From positions 1 to 23,813 of the IMG/VR virus record IMGVR_UViG_3300032282_003162: 23,813 nucleotides of DNA; one strand, 5' to 3'. A program made the translations under genes and the position numbers. The notes below the pieces were generated by a model. The model did no database searches and had not been told where the DNA came from. It saw nothing but the letters and a program-made list of their open reading frames with translations. This DNA is from a virus. Positions 21,301 through 23,813 of the stretch are shown here, piece by piece. The number at the start of each line of letters is the position of its first letter. The stretch's first letter is position 1.

Positions 21301-21919
21301 ATCGCCTGAGCTCGAGGCCAAAATGAATGAGCGCTTGCGTGCCGCGGTCAACCCAAAAACGGGCAAACCAATATTCGATCCAAGCATTGATGTGGCAGAC
21401 CCTAAGGTAATGGATGCCCTAGACACATTCGATCGCAGGAAAGCGTTTGCAGAGGTTCTGAGCGGCAAAGGCGTTGGCGGTCCTAAAAAAGGCGGTTCTG
21501 TCATTGACGCGGCCAGCATTATTCAGGAAGAAACTGATCCTTTATTGTTTGGCGCACCAACCTATGCGGTCGGTCCGAGGGTATTTGAGCTGAACAACAC
21601 AAAGTTTTATCGCCCAGATTTAAACGAGGCGTTCCCTTGGCAGGTTGGCGGAACAGATTATGGTTTGCATGCTGAACCTGTGCCGCTTGAGTTGGCTGCA
21701 CCAACGATTGTTAACAGACTCGCTACGCGAATTGACAAGCGTGGCCGACTGATGCCGGTTACGCACAAGGATCTAACCGCTAACACTCCGCGTGAGTTAA
21801 TTAGCCATGAATACTTGATGAACCTATCGAACGAAGGTTACAAGCATGGCGGCGAAGTGCACATGGCCGATGGTGGCATTACCTCTGATGACCTAATCGT
21901 TGAAGAAAAGGCGCTCTGA
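18311..21919 (+). CDS. Giant polyvalent phage protein with HELQH metallopeptidase motif (1202 aa)
   Basis: The TTG start at 18311 has a perfect AGGAGG at seven bases; no ATG does better. About 1-290: helical, with GDLPTFDARQIYLH and LTHHTIWDKIG. Residues 301-312: YKAGGPVHMKDG, a linker motif repeated near the end (GGEVHMADGG, 1180-1189). About 390-460: hydrophobic small-residue stretch (LDFVPVLGTAVGLQ, LIDLAVGVAPG). About 640-810: the conserved part, with NISLSRVRR, then SDTLHELQHAVQ containing HExxH (H707, E708, H711), followed by helices with AREAYERMAGEAESRATEAR. This matches a metallopeptidase-like domain of large polyvalent proteins. About 880-1200: GVPGVDFSDVMD, TVWTTFIGSPTQHMSN and more of unknown fold. 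Probably packaged and delivered into the host; function inferred. Confidence 0.8.
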   Translation: MPKEIKKILKGAVKDYVDPPTKHLNDWQWRQLQSVQRDVPVTEVPDYIQKGFGEFMSEQAKRAAAGDLTARDLLKAYLITQSSIGRQGLSYNTATKAGLKVPKTDELVRPEGAFATWLGSKSGQKYLDAAMKGELDKQALAEIQAKFAPFGKQNALGQSMEYAANVAPKMAADLNKAITGTADEYRDYAEQLKGIAGSKSGFIGSMLGRGDLPTFDARQIYLHTAGEPLPTATPSSVLNRGKGFGGREAVDRLAARQAAMGLAIDPSLDPFYQHLTHHTIWDKIGNDQTTHQDLIEAMKNYKAGGPVHMKDGSSIFDQPSTEELKQASKAAYGKQRMFGMTRPEQAAEPQDLATLSSYNPTLRQSIAKGIKSGLQYLGAPSSQARNVSHLLTEPAANPTGFVSPLDFVPVLGTAVGLQEGLQNAKESMEQGDKVGALIDLAVGVAPGSFSTIAAAPATGRALKRGVQAGERYAERTLPEIMERGGPLADALSGLTKGSRSQIFIGPSAATWDAAAAKKAYGMERAGKTPLEIWKETGTFKAADGNWRQEISDVGSRFNEPKDIKEKAAAKKQQELLNRERIYESSLHPDLFPTRLAEAQKELRNQNKQLRFERQRPLGLEANPETQGNLARIALEHPALYEAYPTLANIPVYQVNKPLPGGASANMVVTRGARESATGNYLPEVKNISLSRVRRPSQARNYRSDTLHELQHAVQTIEDWAPGGSVNPNNPAAIEIYERLKNAQPAGSERLTDERLRQMAAREAYERMAGEAESRATEARKDLTAAERREILPTVTYATDVPLERQIVQQPFRFEAPATSTPALDAMRMKEWDGKVEGMKEGGKKIVKSVVSSAIQLPQSQSRGLSATEKQALRSMGLGVPGVDFSDVMDPAQKMRFSELLGNIGAEGKYLNITQSDRSRVFGPNKGGVGFSGLQLTSVPHKEAGSVWGLGKEAHATRMINANTPDTVWTTFIGSPTQHMSNPVTVQRMLEAHRKAGASPELEAKMNERLRAAVNPKTGKPIFDPSIDVADPKVMDALDTFDRRKAFAEVLSGKGVGGPKKGGSVIDAASIIQEETDPLLFGAPTYAVGPRVFELNNTKFYRPDLNEAFPWQVGGTDYGLHAEPVPLELAAPTIVNRLATRIDKRGRLMPVTHKDLTANTPRELISHEYLMNLSNEGYKHGGEVHMADGGITSDDLIVEEKAL

Positions 21920-23813
21920 TGGCCGGCTTAAAGAACGAAGCAAGGAGTCTGATACGCAAGGCGTTAGAGCCGGCGACATCTGCACGGCCATTCTATTCGC
22001 CAATTGACCAAGCGATTGCCGAGATCACGCAGGGCAAGGGCACCGGCCAGCAAATGCTTGCGGAGATTTTGAAGACAAAGGGCGCAGCTAAAGAGCTGAA
22101 GGATCGTCCTGCAATCAAGAAGGCGTTAGAGCAGCCGAAGGTGACCAAGCAAGAGCTGGAGCGTGTGGCTGCAGAGCACCCAGCGCCGCAGGTTGAAGAG
22201 AATGTGTTAAGCGGGCAGTTTTTCGATGAGAGACACCCCAAGTTGCCTACTGATGGCAGATTAGAGCTTGTAGAAAATCCAGAAACATTTGGCTTTGAAA
22301 AATATCCATATGGCGTAGTTGATAAACAAACAGGCGACATCATTGCTTATGGCAACGATAAAGAGGATGCGATCTTAGACGCCTACTCTGGTAATCCCAA
22401 GTACTGGGGTGGCGGTACACAATATGCGCAATACACAATACCGCATGGCGAGAACTATCGTGAGGTATTGCTCAAGATCCCAAAAGGTGAAGGCGACGAT
22501 TTCAAAACCCAACATTTTGGGGGCGAACCCAACATCCTTGCCCACGCTCGCGTGTCAGATCGCACTGGCCTAAACGGTGAGAAGATCCTGCATGTGGAAG
22601 AGGTGCAGTCCGACTGGCATCAGGCTGGCCGCAAGAAGGGGTATCGGAGTGGAGACTCAGAAAAGGCTTACTCAGATTATCTTGAAGACCTCAAGGCTCG
22701 CGTCAAAGAGGATATTAAAAAAACAATGATGCAAGAGGGCGTTGCCGAAGAAAAGGCTTTGTTTCTTGGTGAGCGCATGGCGGAACGGATGTCTCAAGAT
22801 CCGCGCAAATTAGCTAATTATCTTGATGAAGGCGACAGGCAAATGGCCTTGCATCAACAGCGAATAAAAGATCGCAGCGCCATCCCCGACGCTCCCTTCA
22901 AGCAGAACTGGCACGAGCTGGTGATGAAGCGCCTGCTCGATGATGCTGCACGCAATGGCTACGACAAGGTGGTGATCACGCCCGGAGCGGAGCAGGCGAA
23001 GCGGTATGACCTGAGCAAGCAGGTTGAAGAACTGAATTACAAAAGAAATGCTGATGGCACATATCAACTCTCAGCACAAGCTGGTGGTCGTGGAAACATG
23101 ATTGGCGAAGCTCTTAGTGAGTCAGAGCTTGAGCAGCATGTTGGAAAAGATGTTACTCAAAAAATCATTAACAATGAAGGATTTAATAGAAACTTTGGCG
23201 GTAATGGTTCGGTGTCTCAACCTGAAAATATTTGGAAGGGTTTATCTGGTCTTGATTTACAAGTCGGCGGCGAGGGCATGCGTGGCTTCTATGACCAGAT
23301 CCTGCCTTCATATTTAAACAATTACGGCAAGCCATATGGAGCCAAAGTCGGCACATATCAGATGCCCGATGTTGAGACGCCGCTTCACTCGTTCGACATC
23401 ACCCCGCAGATGCGCGAGGACATCATTGGCAAAGGACTGCCGCTCTATCAGGTAGCTCCTGTAGGGATTGGTGCAGGCGCTGCGATGCAGGAAGCGGAGC
23501 CGACCGAGTACGCCGGTGGTGGGATCATCAAGAAGGCTGGGAAATTCATCGGCAACGCAGCACAAAGCTCTGGTATGGCGCGTCCTGTGACCGCGACAAA
23601 AAACCTGTTAACCACGCAAGACTTTCACACCTCTCTGGATGATCGTATCCGCCAAGGCGTGGCTGAAAAGCAGAATCTAATCGAGTCAATGCCGTTCAAG
23701 TACGACAAGGGTCAGCGCGTGTTCACGGAAGACAGCGCACGCAAGAACAGATTGCCCTACGAAATTCTGGATCGCACGCTGTACGGCAACCAGCCTATGC
23801 GAGCCGATCATCC
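21919..23813 (+). CDS. Large polyvalent phage protein with EEVQSDWHQ module (partial, 3' end outside)
   Basis: The ATG overlaps the previous TGA (TGATG), and the frame is open to the window end: 631 codons without a stop. Residues about 24-85 (FYSPIDQAIAEITQGKGTGQ, then VTKQELERV) form a widespread N-terminal module with KGTGxQML. A second module runs from about 125 to 490: YGVVDKQTGDIIAYG, EEVQSDWHQAGRKKGY (227-242), PDAPFKQNWHELVMKRLL (323-340), YDKVVITPGAEQAKRYDLSK, LSGLDLQVGGEGMRGFYD (442-459) and YGAKVG. After it come YAGGGIIKKAGK (531-542) and a region with PFKYDKGQRVFTEDSARKN. These blocks recur in many phages as part of multi-domain proteins with unknown activity. It is probably delivered with phage DNA. 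Confidence 0.82.
   Translation, partial: MAGLKNEARSLIRKALEPATSARPFYSPIDQAIAEITQGKGTGQQMLAEILKTKGAAKELKDRPAIKKALEQPKVTKQELERVAAEHPAPQVEENVLSGQFFDERHPKLPTDGRLELVENPETFGFEKYPYGVVDKQTGDIIAYGNDKEDAILDAYSGNPKYWGGGTQYAQYTIPHGENYREVLLKIPKGEGDDFKTQHFGGEPNILAHARVSDRTGLNGEKILHVEEVQSDWHQAGRKKGYRSGDSEKAYSDYLEDLKARVKEDIKKTMMQEGVAEEKALFLGERMAERMSQDPRKLANYLDEGDRQMALHQQRIKDRSAIPDAPFKQNWHELVMKRLLDDAARNGYDKVVITPGAEQAKRYDLSKQVEELNYKRNADGTYQLSAQAGGRGNMIGEALSESELEQHVGKDVTQKIINNEGFNRNFGGNGSVSQPENIWKGLSGLDLQVGGEGMRGFYDQILPSYLNNYGKPYGAKVGTYQMPDVETPLHSFDITPQMREDIIGKGLPLYQVAPVGIGAGAAMQEAEPTEYAGGGIIKKAGKFIGNAAQSSGMARPVTATKNLLTTQDFHTSLDDRIRQGVAEKQNLIESMPFKYDKGQRVFTEDSARKNRLPYEILDRTLYGNQPMRADH

Noticed and set aside
1-23813. 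tRNA genes, CRISPR arrays, insertion sequences, integrase and attachment sites
   Set aside because: I looked for cloverleaf-like segments, regularly spaced repeats, transposase motifs and tyrosine or serine recombinase motifs and found none I could support.

Overview
The window is almost certainly part of a tailed double-stranded DNA phage genome, or a prophage, infecting a Gram-negative bacterium. Coding density is close to complete. Most neighbouring genes overlap by a start/stop pair such as ATGA, GTGA or TTGA. Both terminase subunits, a replication cassette and large virion-type proteins are present. A lipobox protein and a Sec-signal periplasmic protein point to a host with an outer membrane. 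A perfect FNR-type palindrome would fit a proteobacterium, but this is inference. No integrase, CI-like repressor, portal, capsid, tail or endolysin gene was recognised, so the window is a segment and lifestyle cannot be settled.

Layout: (1) 1-6761, plus strand: the end of one gene, then four large low-homology proteins (563, 385, 571 and 663 aa) of the kind found in podophage virion and ejection-protein modules, closed by a strong rho-independent terminator at 6782-6808. (2) 6807-8771, minus strand: a recombination-type operon of a 59-aa protein, an SSB-like protein ending in DDIPF, a PD-(D/E)XK exonuclease and two small proteins. (3) 8772-8901: a divergent control region with palindromic GTTA/TAAC operators and promoters facing both ways. 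(4) 8902-12547, plus: a small HTH regulator, a DUF1376 replication protein, a 36-aa protein, a stand-alone CHC2 zinc-finger primase domain, a DnaB-like helicase, a 77-aa protein, RusA resolvase, a 108-aa helical protein, a 38-aa membrane peptide and a Ref-like HNH nuclease, all translationally chained.

(5) 12548-12639: a control region with a perfect TTGAT-CTAG-ATCAA box and a promoter candidate. (6) 12640-16268, plus: about fifteen small genes, including a winged-helix protein, a lipoprotein, small membrane proteins, a zinc-ribbon protein and a secreted Rap1a-like protein. (7) 16269-16387: a short leader with a hairpin upstream of terS. (8) 16388-18299: small and large terminase. (9) 18311-23813: two giant polyvalent proteins. 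The first (1202 aa) carries a HELQH metallopeptidase motif. The second runs off the window and carries the widespread EEVQSDWHQ polyvalent module. Both are likely carried in the virion and delivered to the host.

How the parts fit: the HTH regulator probably controls the switch between the leftward recombination operon and the rightward replication operon. SSB, exonuclease, RusA, Ref-like HNH, helicase, zinc finger and DUF1376 protein together make up DNA replication and recombination. The small-gene region is typical accessory and host-interaction DNA. Terminase then leads into the late genes. Functions marked as inference rest on motif recognition by eye; no database search was possible.
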